Assembly: GCF_000699445.3 (NCBI RefSeq)
Contig: NC_067197.1
Span: forward strand, 4,346,152-4,410,151
From: Schistosoma haematobium
Taxonomy: Eukaryota; Platyhelminthes; Trematoda; Strigeidida; Schistosomatidae
Length of the DNA: 64,000 bases
Direction: 5' to 3'
Shown here: positions 12,401 to 26,900 of the stretch, one piece after another
Layout of the letters: every line of letters starts with the position of its first letter
Numbering within the stretch: the first letter of the stretch is position 1
Notes under the pieces: generated by a model
The model's database searches: none
The model's input: the letters and a program-made list of their open reading frames with translations, nothing else
Told to the model about the DNA's origin: nothing
Program-made: the position numbers and the translations under genes

Positions 12401-14873
12401 CTCAATTTGATAGATCGTTAATAAAATGAGTTGAAAACTGGAGAACTACTACAAACATCATCAAGAAGGTACAAGTATTTATAAATAGCTGTCTTCGCAA
12501 GATACTCAACATCTATTGGCTGGATACCATCAGTAACAGCCTACTGCGGGAGAGAACAAACAAGCTTCCAGCTGAAGAGGAAATTAGGAAAAGATGGTGA
12601 AAATAGATAGGACGTACATTACGCAAATCACCAAACTGCATCACGAGGCAAGCCCTAACTTGGAGTCCTGAAGGGAAGCGGAAAAGAGAAAGGCCAAAGA
12701 ACACATTACGTCGGGAAATAGGAGCATATATGAAAATTATGAATAACAACTGGAAAGAGCTGTAAAGGATTAGTTGGTACAGAGTTGGATGATGAATGAT
12801 GTTGAGCGGCCTATGCTCCTCCACGAGGAGTAACAGGCGTAAGTAAGTAAAGTAAGTAAGTATTGGGTTGAAGATAGAAATGTCATCCTGCAATTAATCT
12901 TTATTTTGATAGAAAAGTTTACATTAATTAGTCATCAGGAGGTAATAGCTTACATCTGTAACTCCTCATGGAACATAGAGCACCGACAAGTAATATCTGG
13001 TCAACTCTGTCCTGCTCCATCCTTTCTAGTTGTTTCCATATCCTATTCATTCTTTTAACGTCTGTCTGCGATTCCCGGTGCAATGTGTTCATTGGTCTAC
13101 CTCTTCATTTTACATTCAGGATTTCAAGTTTGGGCTTACTTTGTACTGCAGTTTCATTATTTCAACAATATGTGTCCTACCTAATTCCAGCGTCTTATCC
13201 CAATTTTCTCTTCAGGTAGAGGTTAGTTTATTTTCTGCTAAAGTACGTTGTTATTGACAGTGTCTGGCCAACGGATCTGGAGTATCTTGCATATACAAAT
13301 GTTTGTAAAAACCTGTACTTTTTTGATAACCTAATATAAATTTCAGAACAAATAAATAGACAGCGGGTTTTTAGCTATCATTGCTACTTAATATTGTTTA
13401 AGTAGCATACAAGTGTGATCCAAGAAGCTCTCTGGGATTGATTTCTATTTGTTGTTACATGAACAACTGAAGATGATTCAAACAAATGAAATAACTCGTT
13501 GTATATATGTATTCATAGTGTAATTAGAGGCTTCATCGCTCGGGCCTAGATTGTGTCTATGGAAATAGAATAAATCAACTAGATACTGACATTTAGTTTG
13601 AGTGAGGTTTTATTCTTTACAAATGAATAAGTGGTTTTAATAAAAAAAAGTTAACTTACATTTAAAAATTCATTAAACAAGGAATAGAGATTGTTTAAAT
13701 GATGATCTCGGAGGCCTTTTAATGTAGCTGATGTTGGACGATCTTTTTCTTGATCTAATCGTTTGACAAATTTTTCTGGCAATTCTATTGGCTTTTCACA
13801 TGATATACGTAGATAATTACTAACAAATTATAACAAGAAAATGATTCGTTTTGTCAGCGTTATCAATCAGATTTTTTGGTTTAAAACCATATAAGGTTTA
13901 CATTTTGAGAATTGGTGTGTAGCATTAGACGCTACCAGACTCAGAATTTATGAATGTTATTAGTTCATGCATGGTGTACCTAAAACATTAGTACAACAGA
14001 CCATCCAGTTTATTGTTAACACTGGACGGCCGTTTCGTCCTATCTTGAGACTCCTCAGCAGTGCACATCCACGATCCCGCCAGTGGGATTCAAACCCAGG
14101 GCCTTCGACCTCGCGCGCAAACGCCTAACCTATTGGACCACTGAGCCGGCATCCAATGGTGATAGTGTCTAACATCAACCAATTTACGAAATTGCGCGAC
14201 CAACTTCCATTGTACTGAGGTAAATACCTGTCTCTACCCGACATGGATTAGCTCCACTGGTCACGACTGATGTTAAACGCTATCACCATTGGATGCCGGC
14301 TCAGTGGTCCAGTAAGTTAGGCGTTCGCGCGCGAGACCGAAGGCCCTGGGCTCGAATCCCACTGGCGGGATCGTGGATGTTCACTGCTGAGGAGTCCCAA
14401 AATAGGACGAAACGGCCATCCAGTGCTTCCAGGTTCCCAAAGGTAGTCTAACATCAATCGGTTCATGATCTCAATCAAAAACTTAATAATCTCCACAACC
14501 CCTATACTAGTTATTGTTAACAATTGGATTTTGTAATTATGTAGGAGAAAATTCCCTCAGTGTTCAACTAGATTATTTTGTGATATAGTTGTTCAGTTAA
14601 AGAAAATTTATCAATTTGTCTACTTCTGAGCTAAAAACACCTAAGATTACTGATTAGGTGCTTTCTGAGAGATCTGAATGTCCTAGGTTTGATCTCTGGA
14701 GAGGTTATGAAAGCATACTGCTTGGGAACCTTATAACAGGACGAAATAGTTGTCTAGTATTTCCTGCTTTCTGATAGTTTTCAAGCGGATATCAATCTGT
14801 AAAAAATGAAACGGTTAAGTATACTGAAAGGTGTGAGATATAAAGTGACCCATTTAAGACTATCGAACACATG

Positions 14874-14920
<47 letters not shown>

Positions 14921-17900
14921 CAAATCCTAAAAACTAATCTTTGTTCATCTCAATCGCTTATTTGTGGCTCAGGAAAAAAAGATCTCGAAAATCTTAGCGA
15001 TAAGCCTTGAATGTCAGCATCGACCATTTTGTCGATGAAAATAGGTACTTGAAAGCCAGTCTAAGGGATAGTTGGATCAATCTATCAAATATCGATCATT
15101 AAACCTCTCACGTTATTAAATTGTAAGTTTTGGAATGTAAGTAAGTACAGCATAGGGGAAGTACCTTTACTCGTGGTCCTGTCTCACACGGATCTTGGGG
15201 TGACAGTGAGTCATGATCTTAAGACCGGGGCTCATTGCCGGGAGGTTGCAGATTTGGGGTTTGCAACCCTATGGAATTTAAGACGAGTATTCATCAAGTA
15301 AGATACTACCATTTGACTACAGTATACATAAAATTAGTGAGAACCAAACTTGAAAACTGCGTTCAGGCTGCAAGCCCTTGTTTGAAAGGTGACTCGGATA
15401 TCCTCGGAAAAGTAAAGAGGTCGGCTACTCGTGCTATTCCAGAACTCCGGGGTTTACCATACAAAAAAGTGGCTTTAAAAACTAGACCTCTTTTCTCTGT
15501 CTTATCACAGATTAAGAGGTGATCTGATTTTGATGCATAGAATACTAAGCAATGATTTTGAACCTAATATATTCTCTCTTTTTCTTCCCACTAGATCGAG
15601 ACATCTCAGAGGACATGGCAGGTGAGTAGAAAAGCCAAGAATGAACAAACTACTCGTGAAATACAGGTTTTCACACTGAGGCATCAATTCTTGGAACCTG
15701 TTACCTGAAGCAGTGGTGTCCGCCCCTTCAACTAACTAATTCAAGAGAAGACTAAACACTCACAGAGGTATACTAGAAAAGAAATAACATTGGCTGTAGG
15801 CCTTCTGTCCTTACTACACAAATTTGAATTTGAATTTGAGATGATGGAGTAGATTTGTGGTCAGGTGGATGATTTTGATGGAGTTTTGTTCTCTCAGCTA
15901 GATCGTTTGGTCGTGAAACTTTCACCGTTCTTCTGAACGACATCATCATCAGCAGCACAAACTCCAGATAGAAGTGAAGTGTTCGAATTTCCCCACATGT
16001 GATTCACAGCTTGTCTTGTACATCTCGATGTTGACTGATTATTGTTGACCTTAAACCTGTCATTGTTGACTTCATTGTTTTGGTTGTATCTCCGATTGTT
16101 TTGGTTTTTGTTCCTATGTATGTGCATAATTCTCTTGATTGGTTGATAAATTGGATCGATTTGAACGTGCTTGTTGATTACTGATTGAGCTGAGTGCGAT
16201 GCTTGTAAAAATTCTGTGGTGTTTTTGGAATTGTCTCTATCCGAAATGTCCGAATTTTTCCAGTCGAGTGTGTGTCTGCAGTTGTCCATGTGCATTGATA
16301 TGAGTGAGGACATGTCATGGTGTTTGACTGCTAATTGATGTTCGTTCAGGCAAAGATGAAGAGGGCGTCCACTTTGTCCGATATAGTGTTGTTCGCAGTT
16401 GGCATAATTTATTTTGTAGATGATGTTTGATTTGTCTTCTTTTATCATTTCATCCTTTGGTTACCATAGGATTAATTGTGGGGATTTTGTTGGTTTGTGT
16501 GCAACACCTATTCCGAAGGATTTCAGCAGTCCTGTTGTCGTTTCTAATATGCCTTTTATGTATGGTAGGGTGATCCTTTTATTGATTTCTGTACTAGACT
16601 TTGTTTCTGATGATGAGTACGGCTGGTCAGGAAATTTATACAGGAATATTATGTACAAACATAGGAACAAAAATCAAAACAATGGAAGATACAATGAAAA
16701 CAAAGAAGTAAACAATAACATCTTAAGGGTCAACAATAACCAATCAACATCAAGATGTACAGGACAAGCTGTGAACCGCATGTGGAGAAATTCGAACACT
16801 CCACTTCTATCTGAAGTTTGTGCTGCTGATGATGATGTCGTTCAGAAGAACGACTAAAGCTCCATGACCAAACCATCCAACTCAAAGAACAAAACTCCAT
16901 CAGAATTTGAATTTGTTAACATTGTTTATCTAATTAGTCATAAACGATGACAACATCTTGAATTGATTTTGATATTGATTAATAAATAGTCCAAGTAACT
17001 TACTCATAAATACAATTTGCTTTATCGATTCTCTGTCTAAGTTTTTCCATATTTAATTGATTTTTGGTGATTGTTAAATATTGATTTACTTCTAAAATAA
17101 ATGCTAAATTATTTGATGAATTATAATTGAATTCTGATTGGTCCAATGTTTTAAGCCATTCTTGAAACATTGAAATTAATCTGTGTTTATTGTTGCCATG
17201 GTAACATGTAAAATCATAGAAACACAAAATAGTGCTCAATATACCACAAAAAAAAGTTAGTGAACAAAATCGCAACTAAATTAATAATGTAGGTGTATGT
17301 TATGAGTTTGATTAAGACGGAATCTTGTAATGCTTGTGACAACACAATCATACTTCAGAATAGAGATAGGATATTATCATATAGTCAATTGATTAATCCA
17401 ACTGGGGACACTAAATTGTTAGACTATTGTTCTAGATCATATGGTATACACGGATACAATATCCGATTGACAAAGAAGAATCAGATTATAGACAGAGAAG
17501 GAGTTCATGCACAATCAGTCCACAATAGAAACTGATAGGTCCTGGGTTCGAATCCCACGAGATGAGATCATGGGTGGGCACGGTTGAGGAGTCCCATAAT
17601 AGGACAAAATGGTCGTCCAGTGGTTCCAGGTTTTCCATGGTGGTCTAGTTTCAATTGACTCATGAATTCAACTATTTAATTTATTGATATTTACTTCTAT
17701 TAATTTTTTTTTTAAAGAAATACGTGTTTTATTGTTTTCAGTGTAATGGGATAAGAAGGTGAAATGACATTTTTAATTCATTGTGTTTTTTGCTTAAAAT
17801 TAATTCCGTTTTCTCATTCAATATGATGATTGTTGAGGAAAATATTTGTTTTTGTTTTTCAATGTGATATTCTATTCGATAAAATGGTGAGACTATAATG

Positions 17901-20900
17901 TATAGATGAACCAACCAGATTTAAGAAAACAGGTCCAGGATTTCGGCGTGAAATTCATTCATTCACGTTGTAACGGGGTTAAATCATCATATATGGTGTT
18001 ATTAATAGATTCTGTTTTCTTTCTATTTCAGGGCAACCAAGAATAAATGCTTTAGAAGAAGAAGAGCAAGCTCTGCATGCACTGAACCTACAGGATGACT
18101 CATAAGACTGTTTTGTAAACTAGCTCTCCCTTCTGTACATAACCCGCGAATTTTAATTTTCAAAATAAACGACTGGTGGCTTCATTCTGTGTTCTCTCTC
18201 TTGGTGTGAAGTGCTCGGCTAACATTGTGTGTTGTGCTTTCAGGTCTTCCCCGCCTGTCAGTGACTAATGATTACACGTGTTACAATTTGGCTAAATAGC
18301 GTTTGTGGCATTTTAACTGATGTCAGTTAATGATGAAAACCTCAAATCTAATGCCTAACCCTAACCATCAACTGTAAATCATAATTCTAATTCTCCACAC
18401 TGATTTATAACCCACATTTAGCCCTAGTCAGTAGGTTGACATTCTTAAGGTCACTTTAACATCGCTCAAAGGTCGTCCATAAATTATAGTCTCACCATTA
18501 ATTATTAAAATGGGTGTACGATCAATGTATAAAAGAGTGTATTTTCGACTAGGGTTATCGTTATGTCTGGAGTTTAATAAATATTCACTTTTACCAGTCT
18601 TGGTATTAGTACTTCGCATCATAGGTAATTGTAATGGTTCCTTGTTCTTTTAAGTATAAGAATGGTAGACGAGGATAGAGCAGAAATTTGCCATTATTAA
18701 ATTATCATTTTGCTCCGTTTTATATCAGTTATGATTGAATTATGCACACACTGTAATTACTAACTTGTGTTGCTTAGCCGTCAGGTGTTCGATATATATT
18801 GTGATATGAATTTTGAGTTATGAATGTGTAGGGTAAAATAGAGTAATAATCTGCTCGCTGTCTTCATCTTTTGATTAAATGGGCCTCATAACTCAATGAG
18901 CCTTAAGATTCATTAATCAGTATTCACAATAATTGAGATATTGATTTAGAGAGGGTTGCTGCGATACTAGATAATGAGGTCACTGGTCCTATAGGAAATA
19001 GAGGCGATTAAGTCGATATTCTGACAAGGTAATATTTTGGTGCGTGTTACTGATCTCGACAGATATGTTATTTATTTTATTTTATTTAAACACATAAACA
19101 TCGGAACAAGAAGGCAGCAAATAGATATGCGCCACATAAGTCATTTGATTAGTGTAAGGACTGCAATGCTGTTCAGGTGCCCAAACCGAAACAGGTGGTT
19201 TTCTTAGGAGGCCACAACCGGAGCCTTCGGCCTAAAAGTTTGATCCACAAGACAGTGGAGCAACGTCAGGAGATGCAGTCCTAATTGGTTCATACACCAT
19301 TTATTCACTTATGATTCTGGAGCCCATGTACACCACTGGTTTGGAATCAGGGTTTTCCAACTCCATTAGGTGGATCCTCCATATCCGCCAACCCAGTTAA
19401 AGTGCCGTAAACAACAACATAGTCACGAGAAGGCAGTGAGTAGGACTTCCGTGGTAGTGATTGTATGCCCGTGGTCATGTGAGAGCAGTTCGAGAGATAG
19501 TGAGAGAACTGACTCTACCCACTCTCAGTCGTACCAGGGTGTTTGGGGGCAATCTAAAGTGAAATGCCTGGAGGCAGAAGGTTAAGTAGATCAAAGAAAA
19601 GACAACGAGAACTGAAGGAGAATAATATGGAAACGAAAGAACAATGAATCCTGAGATGATTGATTGACATTTTGCAGAAGAAACAGTGAAATCTGAGATG
19701 ATTGATTGGCATTTTGCAAACGAAGTATTTACTGTATGGTTCTTAGAGTTTACTGAGGTATTCAGTAATTTTATATTCAGAAACATCCGATTGTCCCCAT
19801 TTGTGTTCTCATTCATTAGAATATAACTACTCCCATAGTAAACAATCTGAAATAGTATTATGTACTAATGATCAATCTATCTAGTCACATTAAAGGATCA
19901 TATCTTGTAATTTATATTCTGACCTATGAACTTTCTAAAAACAGAGAAATTACAATATTATGTTTATATACTACTTACAATTTATTATCAAGCATAGATT
20001 TCAAATTGAATACTTGATTTGATATTCTTCTTGATTGTGATTTTGATTGATTTTCTGTTTGTTTTATTAATCGAGTTTCTTCATCAGACTTAATTGTAGA
20101 TAATAAAAAGAATTGTGAACATTAACAATAACAAAACAAATTATAATCAGAAAAGGGTTTTTGTGGATATTATAAGAATTTAATAGTTGAATTCATGAGT
20201 CATTTAAAGCTAGACAAACATGGAAAACCTGGATTAGTTGAAGTTAGACAATAACACTGTTGAATGCCAGCCAGCTTAGTGATCTAGTGGTTGAAAGCTC
20301 GTGCGCCAAACTGATAGGTCCTGGGCTCGAATCTCGTGAGGCAGGATCGTGGATGAGAACTGTCGAGGAATTCCATACTAGGACGAAACGGCTGTCCAGT
20401 GCTTACAGGTTTTCAATGATGGTCTAACGTCAATCGGTTGAAGATCTCAATCAATAACTTCATAAACTCCACAGCCCTATACTAACTAAAAATCTCGTTA
20501 TTCTTCTAGTTGAAATCACCAGAATGTATTTCAAAGTGCCCGACCACTTAGTTTTATTTGCAGAAACATCAATTAACTATCATACTCCATTGTTTGTATT
20601 GATGTATGTGAATAATTTTAGCGACGTTTGATGCAAAAATGAACACGTTGAATTCTTGATATAACACCATAAATAAGATCAGGAAAAATTAGAACGTCTG
20701 GGCTACCTGTCACCACGGAACACCTGGAAGCACTGGACGACCGTTTCGTCATATTGTGGGACTCCTCAGCAGTGCACATCAACGATCCTGCTCGCGGGTT
20801 ACATCATTATGGCTATTAATTGCATAACCTATTCAAGTGCGTTTCTGAAAAGTGTACAACCTTTCGTTGTACAAGTTACAAGATGCCCAATCAAAAATAT

Positions 20901-23900
20901 CTTGGTTGCTGGCAATATGCAACCAAAAGAATGTACATTATTTAGATGTCGATCGACTGGACTGCTAACTTTTAACTGTCAATCACTTAATATTTATCGT
21001 CAGGATTGACCAAGAACTAAGAAATGGAAACTTGTTGAAATACTTTGTGTTTTTATTTTATTGCTGATATTCAAAATATCTAGCGGTGTAGTCTAAAATA
21101 CAATGAACTAATCACTCAGATTTTTTAATGAGTCCACTTATTAACAAAGATTGATCAAAATTCACTCTTGAATATCAACAACATGAAAATAATCATTATT
21201 ATAAGTGATAATTACAAAATCAATCTTGAAATGAGAAAACGGTAAAGGAAATCAGATTATTAGATGTATATCACCAGTATTATGTACAATACAGAGTAAG
21301 TTTAAGATTTCATATATCACAGGTAGACTATTCAATGAACTAGTAAAAATGTTGTACATGTTCATTCCCCTCCTATACAGGAATCTACTAGTATTCAAGA
21401 TGGAAAAAAGCAGATAAAGATAATGAAAACATTAACATTAGTCTGCTAAGAAATTAACTGCTGATGTTAATAAAATTTATTCTGTATGAATACGGTTTAC
21501 AGTGGCTTAAACTTCACAATGATCCAACGATTTATTATTCTAAGCGAAGATGGATAATGGGCAGCTGTTAAATCCATGACGCACGTTTCGTTCTATTTGG
21601 GACTCGTCAGATGGATTTATCTGCACCTCGGAGTTGATGTTCACTATGGGGCTCGAACTCAGTGCTGTGTTCTCCAAACGCCGTCACGTTATCCACTTAG
21701 CTACTGAGTCCTGTTATCCACTTGCTTGTGCAATGGGGTGAAGTTTAAATTCATTTGGTATTCGAAGGGGTTTTGTGCAGATTGGAGTAATTTCAGTAGT
21801 TGAGATCATGAGTCAATTGAAGCTAGACCACCACGGAAAACCTCAAAACACTAGGCAGCCGTTTCGTCCTAGTATGGGACTCCTCAGCTTTGCGCATCAA
21901 CGACCCTGTACAAGAGACTCAAACCTCACACCTTAGATTTCTAGCACAAAACCTTAACCTTCAGTCTACTGAACCGGGATCCAACAGTGTTAATGTCTAA
22001 CTTTAACCATCTTCCATTGCTATTGATGGGCATCTGTCTCACACTCAGTATTGACTAGCTCCACTGGTCACGGTTTCTCACTACAACTCCGCGAATTGCC
22101 TCTCAAGCATTATCATGGATTGGTTGAAGTTAGAAATTGGCACCGCTGCATTCAGGCTCAGTGGTCTAGAAGTTATGCAATCACGCGTGAGATCAAAGGT
22201 GTTAGGTTCGAGCCTCGTGTGCAGGGTCGTTGATGCGCAAAGCTGTGGAGTCCTATACTGGAACGAAATGGCTGTCTAGTTTTTCCAGGTTTTCAATGGT
22301 GGTCTAACACTGATCGATTCATGATTTCAATCAAAACCCAACAATATTCACATCCCTATACTAACAGCAACTGACCTTTTTTAGAAATGTAAGTCTGCCT
22401 GTCGGTTGTTTTCATCTACTACCAAGTATCGTATATACATATTTTAACAAGGAACATTTATTTGATAACCGGCAATTTTGAACCCAATGTCCTATCAGTG
22501 TTTAATTATCAATGTTAGAAAGGCATCGGATTTATTGAAAAAAAAAACCCAACTTAAATTCAAATAAAACGAACCTCGGTTAACTTGACCAATCCTGATA
22601 ATGAGCTGTCTTGTTTCTGAAAATAAAAAACAATATTGAAACAAAACATTTATAAGTTATTGAAATAACTGATACTAATTAGTTGTTGTTGTCAAGTCAC
22701 TAGTGCTAATAGTATTCTTATTTATCAAGTTGTAATACAACGTGCAATACTTGTAATGTTGAGTGATTAATCGTGGTACAAATCGCTGAGTTGTAACTTA
22801 TACTGTGAAAACGGATGGCAAGGGTTTAAACATCACTGAGAGTATCAGTTCCATCAAAACTGATAATGCACCTTGCTTATGTTCCACATAATGCAGATAT
22901 ATTTATCTGACTTCATGATCAATCACTGTAAAACAAAATTCAAGAATAAAAAAATACCAGGTCTAGTTTTAAGGTTGTATTTTCTAGACTGACTTCAAAA
23001 AATATCTCGTTCGACTAGCAAAATGATCTTATCAATTTTTTACTACTAATTGGCTGACTCTACCAGTTTATTAATTTCACTCGTCTGAAATATATTCTCT
23101 GATTCGATTCTTGCAATTTCGGTCGTGCATGAACAATGTTGAGGAGTTTCACAATAAGACGAAACAGCTCTCCTGTTCTCCCCAAATGCCCTGGTACGGC
23201 TGAGAGTGCGAAGGGTATTGGACAGCCATTTTTTCCTAGTATGGACCTCCTCAGCGGTGCTCATTCATGACCCCACATGCGAAACTCGAACCCAGGACCT
23301 TTGGTCTCATGTTCTGGCATTTAAAAGTTAATGTCGGGATTATGGATGTGCATTTCTGAGGAGTCCCATACTAGGGTGAAACGGCTTTCCAATGCTTTTA
23401 GGTCTTCAGTGGTGATTTAACTTAGATGGACTCGTGAATTCAATTGTTAAAATACTGCAATCGCTACAAATCCCCATATCGATAATTTTAATTAAGTAAT
23501 ATTCTTATACATACAGTTAAATTATTAAGGTCTAAGAATGTAATATCATAAAAAATTATAAAGACATCTTTAAGTATATATATTATACTTTAGGTTTTAA
23601 TGCTTCACGTTGACGTTTTCGTGCAGCTAGAACAGCTTTTCTTCGTTCTTTCTCAGTTATTCTAACTTGTTCTAATTTCATTCGAATACGTTCTTCTTTT
23701 TCGGAAGGTGTTAAATGATCCCAACTATGTGAACGTTTAAGCTGATCAGATGATGTATTTGTTGGTGGACTTGAGAAAGAAAACAGATTTAGGAATTCCG
23801 TATTATATGTTAATATATGTAAGCTCAATTTTGCAATGATAAGTAACAGTTCAATTCAATTCAAGTATACCCATTGAAAATATATGATTATATCATTGGA

Positions 23901-26900
23901 TCAGTGGTAAAATACATTTACTACTGTTTGTTAATCGTTCATAACGGTTAGGGTATCCTAGATTTATGTTCTATACTAGTTGGCACTTGTTAACAATCAA
24001 TATTTGTTAGCTTGAGAGAAATGATGCTCCTCAAGCGAAATATAGATTTTTAGGTAGAGATAAGGAACACTGGATTGTTCATTGGTTTGGATGCATATGC
24101 TATAGAGGCTAATATAGAAGCAGTTTTGAGAAAGATGACTTTAAAATGGAGGCATCAGACATGCTTAGGGTAAACCTGACTATTGGGATGAGCCAGTTGG
24201 GAAGGCACAGACTCTACGATCGATATGTGACAGATTGCTTAAGCTTCCAGATCATCATATTTATTCAGGCTTGTGTTTAAATTTATTGTCATAAATCCAC
24301 CTATTTTAGACGTATTTTAGTTAGCGACATGAAGTTTGTGTTGATGATTTCGTTCAGAAAAACGGTGAAAGCTCCACGACCAAACCATTCATCTCAGAGA
24401 ACAAAACTCCATCAAAATTATGTCTGCCAACAGGTTGTACTTACCTACTTTCAAAAAAGTTTACAACTTATCACAAATTTAGTTACTGGAGAACTCTAGG
24501 AGTATTAACAAGGTGATTCTGATATTTTCCTTTTTTTCCTTCTCTATCCTTAAAAGTAATAAAAGATGATTACAAAGGAATTCAGACATCAAATATTCCA
24601 AGATACACTCTTTGTTCTCCCTTAAAGTATGAGATTAAAATTGCTTCATAACTTTCTTTCTGTACTATGTCCTGATATGCAACTTGGACTGATGCACATA
24701 TGTGCCTAGTCCTACGTTGTAGCTGACTGACTGACTGAAAAGAGATAACATAGGAGCAAGACTGGTTGTAAACATTTACGGATAAATATGAATAGCTGAT
24801 AGTCACTATTTAAAAACTTGTCATAGATATTTCTCTGAATACTAATGTAGTGAACACGAACACCAGTGGGGACAATCGGATGTATTTAACACAAAACGAT
24901 AGGACTTGTTAATAAAATCTAACAATCAAATAGTAAATACATAATTTACAAAATGTCCATCGATTGTCTCAAAATGACTCAGACTTCATTGTTCTCGCAT
25001 TTTTATACAAATTGCATTCTGTTTCCATTCTTTACTGGTCGGTCCTCTTGTGTCTCTGCTACCGGACATTCTGATTTCATACATTTTATTCCATGAAACC
25101 ATTTATTCTTCCGGGGGTTATACTTTCTATAGTTACTTCACAAGTAATATTGACATAATTATCACATTTCTTTTAGGTTTCCTCTTATTGTACTGATAAG
25201 AAACATGGAAACTTGCATCGATACAATGTACACCAAATCTTTTGTTATTGTTTATGATTCACAGAAGATACAAGTGTTTATTAACAATTGTTTACGCAAA
25301 ATTCTTCAGATTCATTGACCAGACACTATCAGCAACAACCTACTGTGGGAGAGAACAAACTAGATTCCAGTGGAGGAAGAAATCAGAAAGAAGCACTGGA
25401 AGTGGATAGGACACACATTGAGGAAAGCACCCAGCTGAGTCATAATACAAGCCCTCACTTGAAATCCTCAAGGCCAAATGAGGAGAGGAAGACGAAAGAA
25501 CACATTACGCTGAGAAATAGAGACAGACATCAGAAGAATGAGCAACAATTGGATCGAACTAGAAAAGAAGGCCCAGGTCAGAGTGGGTTGGAGAATGCTT
25601 GTCGGTGGCCTATGCTCCATTGGGAATAACAGGCGTAAGTAAGTAAGTAAGTATTGACTACATGTACAGTCGATTGTCCCCACTTGTGTTCTCGTTCATT
25701 ACAATATGATAGTTAATAACTCGAACGAGAAGTTACACTTAAGACAAGATAAAAATCCCATAAATTATTTATAGCACAAGTTTTTAATTCCAGTCAATTT
25801 CTGATATGACGTGATGATCGTTAAAACTTATTGGTAACGTCAGTATTACTTATTACACTAAGTTCCACTGGTTGCGACTTAATAATAGAACTTCAAATAC
25901 TCATCATTAACTGATTGTTACGAGGGATTTATCATATAACTCAGTGAATCGACTAATTTATTGGTTAAAGTAGTATAATCCTATGATAATGTATCTTATG
26001 TTTATAGATTAAGCTACTGACTACTTAGTGTCAAGTGTTACATAATTCAATTTATTATAATCTGACCATTGATCCATGCTAATAAAACAAATCAAAACCA
26101 ATGTATTCAGGAATCTTTATTGTATCCTACATCTCCATCCGAAGTCTTTATATTATGTTCTTTACATTGAGTCATATCAGTTTTTGTTCAATTATCATGG
26201 CAAATCATTAGTGAGTGAGTAACTAATGTTTTAAATGTATTGTTTTGTGAAGATCACTTTATTCTGTAGGTATCATTGAATATCACTTCAAATCCATGAC
26301 GAATACCGTCTACAAAATGAAATAATTTACTTCATTTGAAAAATAATGATGAACATGAAATACAGACAATATATTTTGATAGGTATCTATCATCTTACAT
26401 TTCTATTGGTTTACGTTGTACTATTAAGTTAGAATTCTCATCCAACAGTACATCAAAATCATTCGATGATTTAGGCATCATATAATCTTCATTTTTGCTT
26501 TTATGTGAAGCACTGAAATTTTATAAACAAAACAAAAGAAAATAATCAATAACCGTTCACAAAATTTTCAGTAAAGTATCATTGTGCTGTATGCTCCGGA
26601 TTTCGACAGATATAAGTAGTATGTATCATCAATCGAAAGTGAAATACCTGGAGGCAAGTGGTTAAGAAGATCAAAGAAAAGAGAAGGAGAACAAAGAATA
26701 ATTGGTATGGAAACGAAAGAACAATGAAGTCCGAGACGATTGATCAACATTTTGCAAATGAATTATTTACTGTATGGTTCTCAGATTTACTGTGATATTC
26801 TGTAATTTTGCTTTTAATAATTAAATATCAAGTATGGTACGCTGACTAGCGTTGAGGATAGTTGGAAGAAAGCTAGGGGCGGCCAAACCAAAACGTGGCA

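Noticed and set aside
18428..18622. A 64-codon minus-strand frame ending at the MITE terminal repeat, which offers a GGTGAG donor
   Set aside because: Exon 14 (phase 2 out) and exon 15 (phase 2 in) join directly, and inserting this frame breaks the phase. Its C-terminal part is MITE sequence.
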